DNA of 64,000 nt from Apricaphanius iberus (lineage: Eukaryota; Chordata; Actinopteri; Cyprinodontiformes; Aphaniidae), in contig JAPXFQ010002700.1 in assembly GCA_028564705.1 (NCBI GenBank), positions 145,182 through 209,181 of the forward strand, in the 5' to 3' direction. Positions 41,399 to 54,300 of this stretch are shown piece by piece. Both the position numbers and the translations under genes were made by a program. The notes under the pieces were generated by a model, which was not told where the DNA came from, ran no database searches, and saw nothing but the letters and a program-made list of their open reading frames with translations. Position 1 is the first letter of the stretch. The number at the start of each line of letters is the position of its first letter.

Positions 41399-43660
41399 CT
41401 AGAAAATTTCAGGAAATTTAGAGAAGGGACGGCCACGGTGTGCATGCTAATGCTAACTAGCATGCTAATGCTAATGTTAGCTAACATGTTGGCATTACTA
41501 TAAACCCATTCAGTACCAAAATATATTCAAAAAGCTAAAATTAGCTAAAATGCTAACAACAGCTAGCATGCTAATGCTAACTAGCATGCTAATGCTAGCT
41601 AACATGTTGGCATTACTATAATCCCATTCAGTACAAAAATATAGTCAAAAAGCTAAAAATAGCTAAAATGCTAACAACACTAGCATGCTAATGCTAACTA
41701 GCATGCTAATGCTAGCTAACATGTTGGCATTACTATAATCCCATTCAGTACAAAAATATAGTCAAAAAGCTAAAATTAGCTAAAATGCGAGCAACAGCTA
41801 GCATGGTAATGCTAACTAGCATGCTAATGCTAGCTAAGATGTTGGCATTAGTATTAATAGGATTAGTATGAAAATATACGGAAAAAGCTGAAATCAACTA
41901 AAATGCATACGAGTGCAATGTAGTACTGTGTATAACATAGGGATTTTGGTTCCAGCTTTCAAACAAGAAAAAAAAAAATTTTGCTCCCCCTGGGATTCGA
42001 ACCCACTACCTCTTGCATTGTATTCCTGTTCCTTCACAGTTACACTACAACATCAGTTATATAGCATTGAGTTTTAGGCGATATGTTCTTTTGTATCGTC
42101 TCCCAGTTCAGCTTTCAGCAAAGAAAAATTATTTGCTGCTCGCTCCTGGATTTGAACCCAGTATCTCTGGGATGCAAACCCTCTTTCTTAACCACTACGC
42201 CAACACAGACATACATATAACATTGAGTTTTAGGCCATATGATCTGTTGTCTCCTCTCCATGTTCAGAGTGTTAAACAGCTGCGAACGAACCTTTCCCTT
42301 TTTTTTTTTTTTTTTTTTTTTCTTTTTTTTTTTTTTGATGTTTTGTTGTGTGTGATCTTTTTTTTATTTTTGTTATTTTTTTTGTTTTTTTTGTTTTCCC
42401 ATTCGAAAACTATAGCAGCAATCATGAAAATTATTGGAGTTTTAGCGATATTTATCCTTTGTGTTCAATTATTTCAAAGCACAACTCTCTATCTTATTCA
42501 CAGAGGAAATGGTACAGGCAGACAGGGGGACTGAGAAAGACAGAGACATGGTCAGAAAGACAAAGACAGATGGACTGACACATGGACTTGTTTGTAGTAC
42601 TTCTCTCTATAGTACTGCATAGCATAACCTGTGTTTAAGTGGGGTTTAATAGGCCTTCAATGTATATAGACTGTGGGATGAACTTTAGTGAACTCTGATC
42701 AAAGGTGCTCCGTTTCCCCAGCAACAAGTGTGAGTGAAAACTGCAGCAGGTGCAGACAGTTTAGATGATTAACAGCTTCAATTTCAAGTAAATCCTCCAA
42801 AAAGTGCTCCAAACAAATCGTTTCCATTCGAAAACCGTACAAGGCATCGGAAAAATTCTTGAAGTGTGAGCGAGATTTATCATTTCTCTTCGTTCATGCC
42901 AAAGCAGAAGTCTCTACCTTATTCACAGTCCGAGAGGGAGCGAGAGAAAAATGACTAAGAACATCTCTCTGTTGGCTGAGATCATCCTTAGCACCACAAT
43001 TGATAAACTATAGGCGATAAGCCCTAAAAATGGTTCCACTTTGAGCGATTAGAGCTCGCTGAGAGAGGAAAACCGTGCGACATAGAAAATTTTGAAATGA
43101 TCCTGAGAATCACAAAGGGCGGCTCTATTTCATTACCGAAAATCATGTCACTAGTGCGAAATATGTGGCCGTGACGTTGAGTTAAATTTTGATGAGGACC
43201 TTCCAAAAGTTCATCACTCCACACTCTGCTTAACGAGCTGCTCCACTCTAAAAATGTCGATTTGGGGCAAACTTTGGGTCGAACAAAGTCAAATTGTGAC
43301 AAAACCGTAACAGCTATCAACATGCGGTCTTCAATGCTGAACACAGCACGGACGTGGCTACAATCTGGATTTCGAATGGTGTTGCTAAGTTATTGTATGG
43401 CTACACAGTAAATCTTCAAAAATAGGTGATTTTCATGTTTTTTGACTTCTATTCCCATTCATTTCCTATGGGGATTTTGGGCTTCTTTTTGCGTGGTTTT
43501 TCGCTAATTACGTCGCCATGGTAACTCCAGATTCGCCAAAAAAAGTGAATAGCAAACCATCACGACGCGATCGAGCCGGTCGTTTTGATGTATATATTGT
43601 GCGGGTGCACGCTACGGTACGAGCCGCATTAAGGGTGGCGGAAGAATAATAAATAAATAA
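41399..43660. repeat. Array unit 5, with T-rich insertion
   Basis: 2262 bp, which is 2160 plus a T-rich insertion of about 102 bp at 42299-42400. tRNA-like modules at 41983-42054 and 42138-42209. Its minisatellite copies are the most regular in the array. Confidence 0.9.
42299..42400 (-). repeat. T-rich insertion (poly-A on the minus strand) with short flanking duplication
   Basis: The sequence is almost pure T for about 100 bp, with a GATGTTTTGTTGTGTGTGAT core. It interrupts CGAACCTTTCCC|ATTCG, and TTTCCC is present on both sides. It resembles a retro-inserted tail on the minus strand. Confidence 0.6.
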
Positions 43661-45826
43661 CTAGAAAATTTAAGGAAATTTAGAGAAGGGACGGCCACGG
43701 TGTGCATGCTAATGCTAACTAGCATGCTAATGCTAATGTTAGCTAACATGTTGGCATTAACTATAAAACCCATTCAAGTACCAAAATATAGTCAAAAAAG
43801 CTCAAACTCTCCCGAGTTCAGGAAATACAGCCTAGCATGCTAATGCTAACTAGCATGCTAATGCTAGCTAACATGTTGGCACTACTATAAACCCATTCAG
43901 TACGAAAATATAGTCAAAAAGCTAAAATTAGCTAAAATGCTAACAACAGCTAGCATGCTAATGCTAACTAGCATGCTAATGCTAGCTAACATGTTGGCAT
44001 TACTATAATCCCATTCAGTAAAAAAATATAGTCAAAAAGCTAAAATTAGCTAAAATGCTAGCAACAGCTAGCATGGTAATGCTAACTAGCATGCTAATGC
44101 TAGCTAAGATGTTGGCATTAGTATTAATAGGATCAGTATGAAAATATACTGAAAAAGCTGAAATCAACTAAAATGCATACAAGTGCAATGTAGTACTGTG
44201 TATAACATAGGGATTTTGGTTCCAGCTTTCAAACAAGAAAAAAAAAAATTTTGCTCCCCCTGGGATTCGAACCCACTACCTCTTGCATTGTATTCCTGTT
44301 CCTTCGCAGTCACACTACAACATCAGTTTTACAGGATTGAGTTTAGCCATTAAGATCTGTTGTCTCGTCTCCCAGTTCAGCTTTCAGCAAGAAAAATTAT
44401 TTGCTGCTCGCATTCGCCTGGAATTTAACACAGTATCCTCTGGGAAGCAAACCCTCTATCTTAACCACTTAAACGCCATCACAGAGACCATACATAGAAA
44501 ATTGGAGTTTTGGCCATATGATCGTTTGTCGTCCTCCCATGTTCAGAGTGTTAAACAGCTGCGAACGAACCTATCACATTCGAAAACTATAGGCAGCTAT
44601 CGATAAAATTAATGAGTGTTAGCGATATTTATCCTTTGTGTTCAATTATTTCAAATCACAACTCTCTATCTTATTCACAGATGAAATGGTACAGGCAGAC
44701 AGGGGGACTGAGAAAGACACAGACATGGTCAGAAAGACAAAGACAGATGGACTGACACATGGACTTGTTTGTAGTACTTCTCTCTATAGTACTGCATAGC
44801 ATAACCTGTGTTTAAGTGGGGTTTAATAGGCCTTCAATATGTATATACTGTGGAATGAACTTTAGTGAACTCTGATCAAAAGTGCTCCGTTTCCCCAGCA
44901 ACAAGTGTGAGTGAAAACTGCAGCAGCTGCAAACACTTAAGATGATTAAGAGCTTCAATTTTAAGAAAAAAGTCCAAAAAGTGCGCCGAACAAATCGTTC
45001 CCATTCGAAAACCGTACAAGGTATCGGAAAAATTCTTGAAGTGTGAGCGAGATGTATCAGTTGTCTTCGTTCATGCCAAAGCAGAAGTCTCTACCTTATT
45101 CCCAGTCCGAGAGGGAACGAGAGAAAAATGACTAAGAACATCTCTCTGGCTGAGATAATCCTGACCAGCCACAATGATAAATTATAGGAGAAAAGCCCTA
45201 AAACTGGGTTCCACTTTGAGCGATCTAGAGCTCTCTGAGAGAAAACCGTGCGACATAGGGAAATTTTGAAATGATCCTGAGAATCACAAAGGGCGGCTCT
45301 ATTTCATGACCGAAAATCATGTCACTAGTGCGAAATATGTGGCCGTGACGTCGAGTTAAATTTTTATGAGGACCTTCCAAAGTTCATCACTCCACACTCT
45401 GCTTAACGAGCTGCTCCACTCTAAAAATGTCGATTTGGGGCAAACTTTGGGTCGAACAAAGTCAAATTGTGACAAAACCGTAACAGCTATCGACATGCGG
45501 TCTTCAATGCTGAACACAGCACGGACGTGGCTACAATCTGGATTTCGAATGGTGTTGCTAGGTTATTGTATGGTGACACAGTAAATCTTCAAAAATAGGT
45601 GATTTTCATGTTTTTTGACTCCTATTCCCATTCATTTCCTATGGGGATTTTGGGCTTCTTTTTGTGTGGTTTTTCGCTAATTACGTCGCCATGGTAACTC
45701 CAATCGCCAATAAAAGTAATAGCACACATCACGCGATCGAGCCGGTCGTTTTGATGTATATATTGTGCGGGTGCACGCTACGGTACGAGCCGCATTAAGG
45801 GTGGCGGAAGAATAATAAATAAATAA
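43661..45826. repeat. Array unit 6
   Basis: 2166 bp. The first tRNA-like module (44253-44326) is intact. The second (44406-44484) is degraded by several insertions and has lost its B box (GAATTTAACACAG). Confidence 0.9.
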
Positions 45827-46060
45827 CTAGAAAATTTCAGGAAATTTAGAGAAGGGACGGCCACGGTGTGTATGCTGAACAGTTAGCATGCTAATGCTAG
45901 GTAACATGGTGGCAATACTATAAACCCATTCAGTACTAAAATAGTCAAAAAGCAAAAATTACCTGAAATGCTAACAAGAGCTAGCATGCTAATGCTAACT
46001 AGCATGCTAATGCTAGCTAACATGTTGGCATTAATATAAACCCAATCAGTACCAAAATGC
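45827..46060. repeat. Array unit 7, truncated
   Basis: Starts with the boundary block and two minisatellite copies, then breaks off after ACCAAAATGCATAGTCA. Sequence related to the neighbouring Helentron-containing segment follows. Confidence 0.85.
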
Positions 46061-46858
46061 ATAGTCACTACCAACCCCAATAAGAGCTTCTGTTGATAAG
46101 TTATGTCCAGCAACATTGATGGAATGGAATTCAAAGGTCAACTAGCTGGGAAAGTAAAAAAAAAAAAAAAAAGAAAAAAAAAAACTGTTCCTTTCTGTAT
46201 GTGTATAAAGACAATAGTCTTATTAGATCTGTAAATATCCATAAGTTTTAAAATATATTCATACAAAAAACGAAGTTATGTTGCAGAAACTTAACACATT
46301 TATTAAAAAACTTTTAAAACCAACTTTTGTTCATTTTTTTATAGAGCTTATTCGCAAAATGTAAAACCAAAATTTAAAAAACATACCATACTACATCAAG
46401 TTGTTTATTATTCCAATGGGTATAAAAATTAAATTACATGTAAGAACACCCAGTAGATTGCATGAAGTTATTGACTTGCAAGATCCACACTATTTGATCA
46501 AGTAACATTGGATAACTGCTTGCATTAAGTCGTGGACTTTTCTGCAATCCCTCATACTGAGCAAGCATGTAGCAACAGTGGAGAGGAAAAACTCACTTTT
46601 AACAGGAAGAAACCTCCAGCAGAACCAGGCTCAGTACAAGCGGCCATCTGCCTCGACCGACTGTTTTTTTTTTAACGAGTACAAAGGCACAGAGTATAAG
46701 ACCTGATTCTCTGATGTAACAAACCTGGAACGTGCGATAACTTTTTGTAGGTGTTGAAACTAAAACACACCTTTTAATTATAATTTGCTTTTTAAACAAT
46801 ACATTTAGTGACAGTCTTAATATCTTTGATAAACGCTCCAGCGTAGCGCCAATCCTCT
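46061..46858. other. No gene seen; poly-A run and a common fish repeat
   Basis: A poly-A run lies at 46156-46184. 46560-46670 contains AACAGGAAGAAACCTCCAGC and CCATCTGCCTCGACCGACTG, a repeat seen widely in teleost genomes. The junction of array and Helentron segment lies here, but the element end was not found. Confidence 0.45.
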
Positions 46859-46859
46859 T

Positions 46860-47960
46860 CAATGCCTTTGTACATTCGGACTATCAACTTCAGTTTCCTG
46901 CTGTGATGTAATCTGTCGCCTCACATCAGAGACTCCATACTGAGGGAAGTCCACATCAACCACCTGTATATATTTGAAATAAATGTATATATATGTCAGT
47001 ATACATGTTAGAATTACTTGACAGTAAATGCAGTGGAAATCAAACTTACATTGGCGTAGATATACCAAACTGCACACAAACTCCAAGTCCTTTGCACTTC
47101 TAAGGTAGTCCAAGGGGAAAACTGGCCACAACTGCAGTCAACAGCAAACACTCCTCCCAGAGCGTGTTTCAAGACAGAGAGCAGAAATTCAAGTTAAACT
47201 TTTATGCCTCAAATAAAAATGTACATGCAGGTTATGGTATAGTAATTGACCCAGTTATTGGTCCATGAGCCTCCTGCTAGTAGACCTGGTCACACAAAAT
47301 CCATCAAGAAATTTAAGCAAACTGCATTACTTGAACTACAGTCAATCTTTACAAATAAATCAGGCAGAAATTGTCACGTACCAGCAGATCAGGGGGCTCC
47401 AGCAGCCAGGATATGTAAAGACAAAAAAAACAAAAAAATTAGTAAAACAATTTAAAATCAACATACAGATTATAACAAAGTGAGCCAATATTAGTCATTG
47501 GTCCACGGGCCTCCTGCTAGACCTGGTCACACAAAATCATCAAGACATTAAAACAAACACCATTAGTTAGAACTACAATCACCATCTTTACCAATGAGTC
47601 AGTCTGAAGTTGTCACTTACCTACCAAATTAGGAGACGCCAGGAGCCAGGATATGAAAGACAAAAAAAAAGCCCACAAAACTAGGGAAACAAAGCTGCAA
47701 GTGACTATTGTAAAGTCAATATTACCAATAGCTAAAAGAACACAAAATTTGTTTTATTTGTAGTGTTTTACAAGGTACATTTTAAATACGTTACTGATTT
47801 TAGATCCTTTAACATCTGTTGTGAAGATCCTCCAGGTCCAGTGTCTTCCATCTCTTCTTGGCAGTCTTCGAGCATAGCTCATGCTCTGGCATCCTGTCAA
47901 ACCTGCAAAAACAGACTAGAACTGGAAAAAACGGTTAATTCCACAAAATCTAGAGAACAT
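46860..47960 (-). pseudogene. Broken second copy of the Helentron 5' exons
   Basis: Reading down the minus strand, four exon types of the intact gene reappear in the same order. 47892-47817 matches the first coding exon: ATG, MPEHELCSKTAKKRW, then LDLEDL, against [15 protein letters not shown] and VDLENL. Its donor GT is changed to AT. Two copies of the short third exon (around 47378-47416 and 47621-47654) keep splice-donor-like GTACG/GTAAG but have altered or stop-containing frames. 47136-47049 is a decayed end of the SGNH exon. 46963-46860 begins VVDVDFPQYG, against [10 protein letters not shown] in the intact gene, and soon reaches a stop. Helicase and Rep parts are absent. This is the head of another, degraded family member lying in tandem downstream of the intact one. 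Confidence 0.7.
47240..47720. repeat. Direct duplication, period about 240 bp
   Basis: 47262-47480 and 47500-47720 share GGCCTCCTGCTAG or GAGCCTCCTGCTAG, ACCTGGTCACACAAAAT and AGCCAGGATATG blocks. The duplication doubled the short third-exon relic of the degraded Helentron copy. Confidence 0.75.
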
Positions 47961-48341
47961 TTGACCTAAAGACAGGGAATTGAGGTTCAATTCCAATAAA
48001 AGGTTTTCCCAAAGATAAATGCAGCAGAGTGTATGTCCATGATGTGGAAAAGTTTTGTGCATTTTCAGTAAAAAGAATTAAAGAAAAAATGTCCAATGTA
48101 ACAAATGATCAGGACAAGTGAATGCTTGAATTACTGATACATAGAGCAGCCAATCCCATCAAGATGCAAGGGCAAAGGCCAATGGATTGAATGAAAAGAT
48201 AGACAAAATAGAAATGACTCAGTGTTAGGAGAACAAGCATGTGAGAAGTTGACCAAAGTAGAAAGTCTGTCTCTCAAAGTTTACTTTGTAACAAGTGTTT
48301 TCGAACAAGGTGACAACAGGAAGATCAACTGCAGCTGACAG

Positions 48342-51300
48342 TTAAGATTCAGCTCTAGGTGAAGCCAAGACACAGTATATGGGGTTGTGGTAACTGTAGT
48401 AAGTCTGCAAGACACCTGACTGGACACAGTATTCTGGCTGAGATATGTATATATGGTCAATAAGAGTCCGTCTTTCAGTGGTTGCATCCGTGATGACTTG
48501 TGTATATCCTTTGGCTCCAAACAAGTCCTTGATGGCTTTTTTACCAGAAGAGAGAAGGTCTTCATTGAAGTCTCCTAATAAAACAACCGGCTGGATATCC
48601 ATTGAATTCAGGCCATCCAAGAGGTTTTCCAAGTTACTCAGAAATGTTGAAAGATCATAACTTGGTGGCCTGTAGACTGTGGCAATAAGGGCTGTGATGG
48701 GGGCATCCACTTTGACAACAGTGAATTCAAGATCAGTGACACTGTGAAAGTATCTCCTTTCCTGTGGCTGGAGAAGGCTCCGGCAGTAAGTTGCTACCCC
48801 ACCCCCCTCTTTGGTAGCAATGTCCACTCTGGTTGAGTAAGAGACATGTCTGTTCCGTGAAAAGAAACAATAACCCTCCATTTGACAAGTAGATGGAACA
48901 GAAGAACCAAATAAATGAGTCTCTGTTAAGCATAAAACGTCTGCCAATTTAAGTTCATGATGGTGTTTCATGTCCTCGAAATGACAGATAAGACCTTGAA
49001 CATTGTGGTGGACAATTGTTACCGTTGCAAGTTGAGCTGACTGAAAATTCAAGAGTGGTCTGATGTTCAAGAACGACGCTGGTCTCATTGATTCCATCGC
49101 TGCCCTAATATTTTCATCAGCGTAGATCTTTTTTTCGTCAAAATCAATGATTCTAAGTCCTTCCAGGGAAGTTGTACGACTTAGAGCCACATAAGCCATT
49201 CCAGGTTCAAAAACCCGCTTCAAAGACACAACCGCAGACTTCATCGTCATCCCTTGAACTTTGTGTGCCGTACATCCAAATGCCAACTTCATTGGAAATT
49301 GCTTACGAACCACTCCCTTTATACTGGTTTGCTCCTCAAACCTCTCGATGTAAACGAAGCTTTCAGGCTTACCTTGAATCTTTTTGGTCTGTCCAGCTGT
49401 GGGATTGTCTAGTTTCAGTCCTAATAGTTTCACATGCCCATCTTTGTTGGTGACAATATCCGCAATAGATCCAAAAGTTCCATTGACAAGACCATCCTCT
49501 ACGTCCAAGTTTCTCACGATCATAACTCTAATTCCCAAACCTACCTGCAGGTTGTCAGGCAAATCTCGCTTATTGCCCTTTACACAACTGCCCAGACTCG
49601 TCATGTTTCCTGTCTTTTTACTTCTCTTGTAGTCCTCTGCTCTAACGTCAACTATTACTGAAACAAAAGAGGCCACAACTGTTGAATTATGGTTGTTCAC
49701 CAATTTATTTGTAGCAAAAATGTGTAAGACATCCACTGGACACTCTTTGGGTTCAGTAATAGTTTGTGTCAAGAGAGTTCTGTCATCCTCACTGAGTAAA
49801 TCTGCCTTACCTTTAACTCTAATCCGGTTCAGGAGCTCTGCAAATGCTTTGTCGTCTTTCTGTCGCATTATTTCCGTAAGACTGACTATCTGAAAGTTCT
49901 CATTCCAGATATCGAGCATTCCATCCTCAGTGACACAAAGCGGCTTTGCTCCTCCAACTGGTGGCAGCTGGTAAAAATCTCCCACAGCCAGAACAGAAAT
50001 ACCTCCAAATGGCTTCGCATTTCCCTTAATTTGTTGAAATCTCCAGTGAACATATGCCAATAATTCTTTAGAGACCATGGAGATTTCATCGATGATCAAG
50101 ATTTCTACATGACCAAGAACTGCCCTCACTTCATCCAGTGTATTTCCGAGTCCCTTGTATGGTGGCTTCAAACTCTTGGGTAGTTTCAAGATGGAATGTA
50201 AAGTCTTACCTGATATGTTGAACGCTGCAGTTCCAGTGAAAGCTGTGAGGAGCACAGTGGGCTGAGACATATCACCAATATCACGAAATCTAGGAAGCTG
50301 GCGCAAGATTTTGGTTGCCTCCTGGTAAACACATTTGATCACATGTGACTTACCACAGCCAGCCCCCCCCGTCAAGAAATAATGGAAGGGTTCCGGATCC
50401 TGACCCCAGACACGCTGCAGACACCAATCACGAACGGCATAAAATACGGAGGCTTGAGTCTCGTTTAAGCTACGGCACATTAGTCTAATAAAATCTGGGC
50501 TCAATTTAGGAATTTCGATGGCCGGCATTGCTCCACTGTTGCGATCAGTTTCGTACTCTGGAACAGGGTCTTGTTCCTCATCCTGTTCTGTTGGTGGTCT
50601 CTCAGCAACACACTCCAAACGGTCCAACTCAACTTCCGGGGCAAATGTGTTCCACGCATTACGTACCGGTCCTTGTGTTTTTAGTTTTTCCATGATCTTG
50701 TCGATTTTCTTACCTTCCCCTTCATATCTTTTCCGGTTAAATTCCACAAACCTTTTAACATTCCACCTACCATACAGCCCATTGTTGTAAAAGGCCTGAT
50801 AGGTTGTGTGCTCCTCATTTTTCAGGTCCTCATCTCGTCTGTGTGGCAAGTACAACTTTAGAAGCCGTCTGTAAAACTTTTCGGGGGTTTTCTTCTCGGA
50901 GAAACGTGTAAATCTAATAACTGCTGGCTTACCCATTGTCCTTTTCTGGATGTATCCTGCTTCGTTTAGAAGGGGAATTGCATTTGGTCCTTCAATTTGC
51001 CTACCATACAGGACCCTGTATTCGGACACAAATTCAGCCAGACACATGTGTTCAAATTCCAATGTTTGTGGCCTGTTGAGATACTTTTCAGGCAAACCAG
51101 TCATCCAAACATTGTCATCATCTGGGGCCATGTTCTTAAGTTTGCTCATTGGCAGGCTCATTTTCACGCAATCTTCATCCGTTTGGATAAAAATGACACT
51201 CCTTGAGGACTTTTTAAGCGGTAGACTGCATGTGCGGGCCACAGACTCTTGAGCACTTACCTCTCTTTGTTTAGAATACGCTTGCATGATTTTTTTCATC

Positions 51301-54300
51301 TCCTCCTGTTGGTTGACATTTGACTTCTTGAGATCTGCAACCACAGACTTCAGAAATTGTGCCATTTCATGTTCTGGCTTTGCAATGTACGACATCATGT
51401 ATTCAATGCAGCTAAACTCATCAAGCACATATTGTATGTCCATGTTGGCATTCCATGCACGCAAAAGATCAGGGTTGTATCCATTTACCCAGCTGTCTTT
51501 AGGATCCCGCTTATTCATCACAACCATTCCAGAAGTGAGGGAATCAACATAGTGATCATATTCCATTTTGGTCATCTTACAAGCATCTAATAACTCTGAC
51601 AAATCCTTGAAAGATGACTTCTCATCCATTAGTAAATCCCTTATTGGCTTCAGTTTTCTCTTAGCCTCTCTTTGTTGGTCTAAGACTATTCTCGATCTGT
51701 TTTTCGTGTACTTTTTCTTGCCACCTTTTAACTTACCTTGCCTTTTCTGGTCATCTTCTTGCTTACCTTCCTTTGCTTTTTCATCTCCATTTTCCAGATC
51801 GGCAAACTCTGACAGGAGAGGGACGGTGATCCTAGTCCGTTCCATAGGTAGTTTGGGGAATCCAAATCTGCATTGTACATTACCTTTTTTGCACGCTTTT
51901 GAGTGCTTTTTGCTATGCATTTGGACCTCCGTTACAATTTTGTGGAGCTCTGGGTCTTTGGTTTCATCGGGCAACTGACAGGATATGTAACGGTCAATAA
52001 ACTTTATAATTTCGTCGCAACATTGAGGGTCTTCCATCTCAGGCGCCCCGCTAATCCATAGTACAGCATGTATATGCGGGGATCCCCTAGCTTGAAATTC
52101 CACGCGATAAAAGTAGTCCTCAACTGGTCCGACAGGCTGAGCAGGGGAGAGAAGAAGATCCCTAAAAAGTGCATCCACTCTTTTCTCAAACATCCGCATC
52201 ACGGTGACAGGGTTGCTTCTAAGAATGTCACATTTGGCATTCCAGTCGAGTTCGGAAAAACTTACCTGCTCTCCATTTTGAGCTTTGATGGCCTCAATTA
52301 CCTCTGGCCATCTCATTTCAGCAGCAGAGAAGGTAACAAAGAACGTGGGCTTACCTAACTGACGAACCATGGCATGTAAATCGCGAAGTCCTTTCTCCCA
52401 ATAAGCTGGAGTTCCTCTTAAGGGTTGCATGAAACGAGTGGCCTCTTTATTTTGAATTAGTTTTTCCAACTCTTGTTTGTCCTGTAACATCTTGCTGGAA
52501 ATTTTCTGTCCAGCATGGGTCTTTGTTTTCCCTTTTCTTGTTTGAATGGACATGCTGTTGTTGGCCATATGGGTTTCCGTCACAAACTGGGCAAAAAAAA
52601 GATAACTCTGGTCTCTGGCAAAGCGAGTGTCTACTGAGAAAAGTCGTGCATTGAAATACATACTAGGGGACAGCACAACTCGTCTAGCTTCATCCAAAGT
52701 GTTTTTCCCTGTGGAAAATTGGACTGGAAAGGCCTTGGCTTCAAGTCTTGGAATAGTGAAGAAGGAGACAGGTTTGTTCCCTTGGGCAGGTGCAATGCTG
52801 AAAACGCCATCTCCATAGGAGAGCACTTCCTGTGCTATGTCAAGAGGCTGCATGCAGGTATCCAAGACAAGTCCAGGTCGAAGTGATTGATGCTCTTCCC
52901 CAATGTGGTCCGGTTGCTTTTCTGTCGCGGCTTTCATTTCAATATCTTCTTCTTGAAGTTCTGACTCGTCAACTGGCTGGTCCTCTTGGAAATCTTCAAA
53001 AGTGGCAGTTTCATTAATATTTACGTCACTGTAATCTGGATGAGATTCTTTAAGCGTTCTCAGACCAGCTAATACATTTTTCATGTTTACAGTGTAAAAG
53101 TGTTGGTATCCTTTGTATCTGATTCTCCTCTTCAGCTTCACCTGTAAAAGCTGGGCTTCTCCACTGGGTCTTGGAAGACTGTTTACAGTAGTTTCCATTT
53201 CTGAAGGTACACATACCACTGCTCCATGGATTGCTCTTTGCTGTCCTTTAGGTAATGAAACAATTTTAGCAAAAGGGAGAATTTGTGCAATTAATTGCCT
53301 TTCAAGCACATTTAATTCTGCTAGCTCAGTGGGAATAGGCGCTAGGTGCATGTTGTTGGCAGCAGCAATTGGTGGCATTCCTCCTCTAGTTAGATGGCTG
53401 TCACATGTGTAGCAGATCCACTCCTTTGTCCTCTCTTCAGGTACAGAACATGGGGCTGAGCATGCAGATTCACACACGTGAACATACGTACCTGTTAAGC
53501 AATCAGCCACTACACGCATGTTCTTGGTAAACTTACCTCTGTTACAGTGCTTCACTTGACTGGGGAACAGAGCTCTGTGACACACTGTGCAGACATATGT
53601 GGGTCCATGTTTGATTTTCTCATTAAATGTTTGAATTGCTGCTTTCATTTCTTTGCTCATCAGAGGCTGTGGAGTTTTCTGGTGGAAGCCTACATTTCTT
53701 CTGTATTTTCTTCTGATTCGCAGAGCACACCGAAGTTTCAGATCTTTGGAAAGTGTTTCCCTTGATAGCCGGATCGTTTTGTTGACGGCACATTTTTTAT
53801 TGTGTTTGACACGATAATCAGACTTACCGTGATACATTTCCTTCATATATTCGATGTGCTGGTTTCTGAACACCGGATCGTTTCTAAATCGTTCCCTTAT
53901 CCGGAGTCTGTGTTGGGCACTGAACACTGGATCGTTTCTAAATCGTTCCCTTATGCGGAGTCTGTGTTGGGCACTGAACACTGGATCGTTTCTAAATCGT
54001 TTTCTTGTATACTCAGCCATATGTGCTTTATGCCTGGTTCTGAAGCTGGAGATAAAGTTGTATCTGAACTTCATATAATTCTTTTTTCTCATCTGGAAAC
54101 GTTCATCTTTCTTGTACATATGGTTGAGTTGAGCCCTTTTCTTTTGTTGTTTGAGAATATATGTTTCTTTTACCGCCTGTAGTTTTGCCGTCCTAAATGT
54201 AAGAGACTTGTATAGTTCTTTTTCGGATGCGCTTTGTTTTATTTTTTTATCTACATTGTGTCCCAGTTGTGCTTTGACCCTGTCCTTTACTTTTTTCCTT

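Larger units (their letters stand above)
32115..46060. repeat. Tandem array of about 2.16-kb units (six full, one truncated)
   Basis: The boundary sequence CTAGAAAATTTCAGGAAATT followed by TAGAGAAGGGACGGCCACGG recurs at 32115, 34409, 37076, 39236, 41399, 43661 and 45827, all in one orientation (TTTAAGG instead of TTTCAGG at 43661). Spacing is 2294, 2667, 2160, 2163, 2262 and 2166 bp; the longer units carry identifiable extra insertions. Each unit runs: boundary, about four copies of a roughly 118-bp minisatellite built on GCATGCTAATGCTAACTAGC, two tRNA-like modules, then about 1.3 kb of conserved unique-looking sequence. It ends in GATCGAGCCGGTCGTTTTGA, CACGCTACGGTACGA and CGCATTAACGGTGGCGGAAG with a short AATAA run. 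The seventh unit stops in the minisatellite at about 46060. More of the same repeat is at 62524-64000. It is satellite-like but built from a transposon-like unit; no protein is encoded. Confidence 0.95.

Noticed and set aside
32115..46060. CRISPR-like array
   Set aside because: Repeats are minisatellite and kilobase units without unique spacers; the sequence is eukaryotic.
46859..47131. Single 90-codon minus-strand ORF
   Set aside because: It runs through an intron-like gap; only its two ends resemble Helentron exons, so it is treated as part of a pseudogene.
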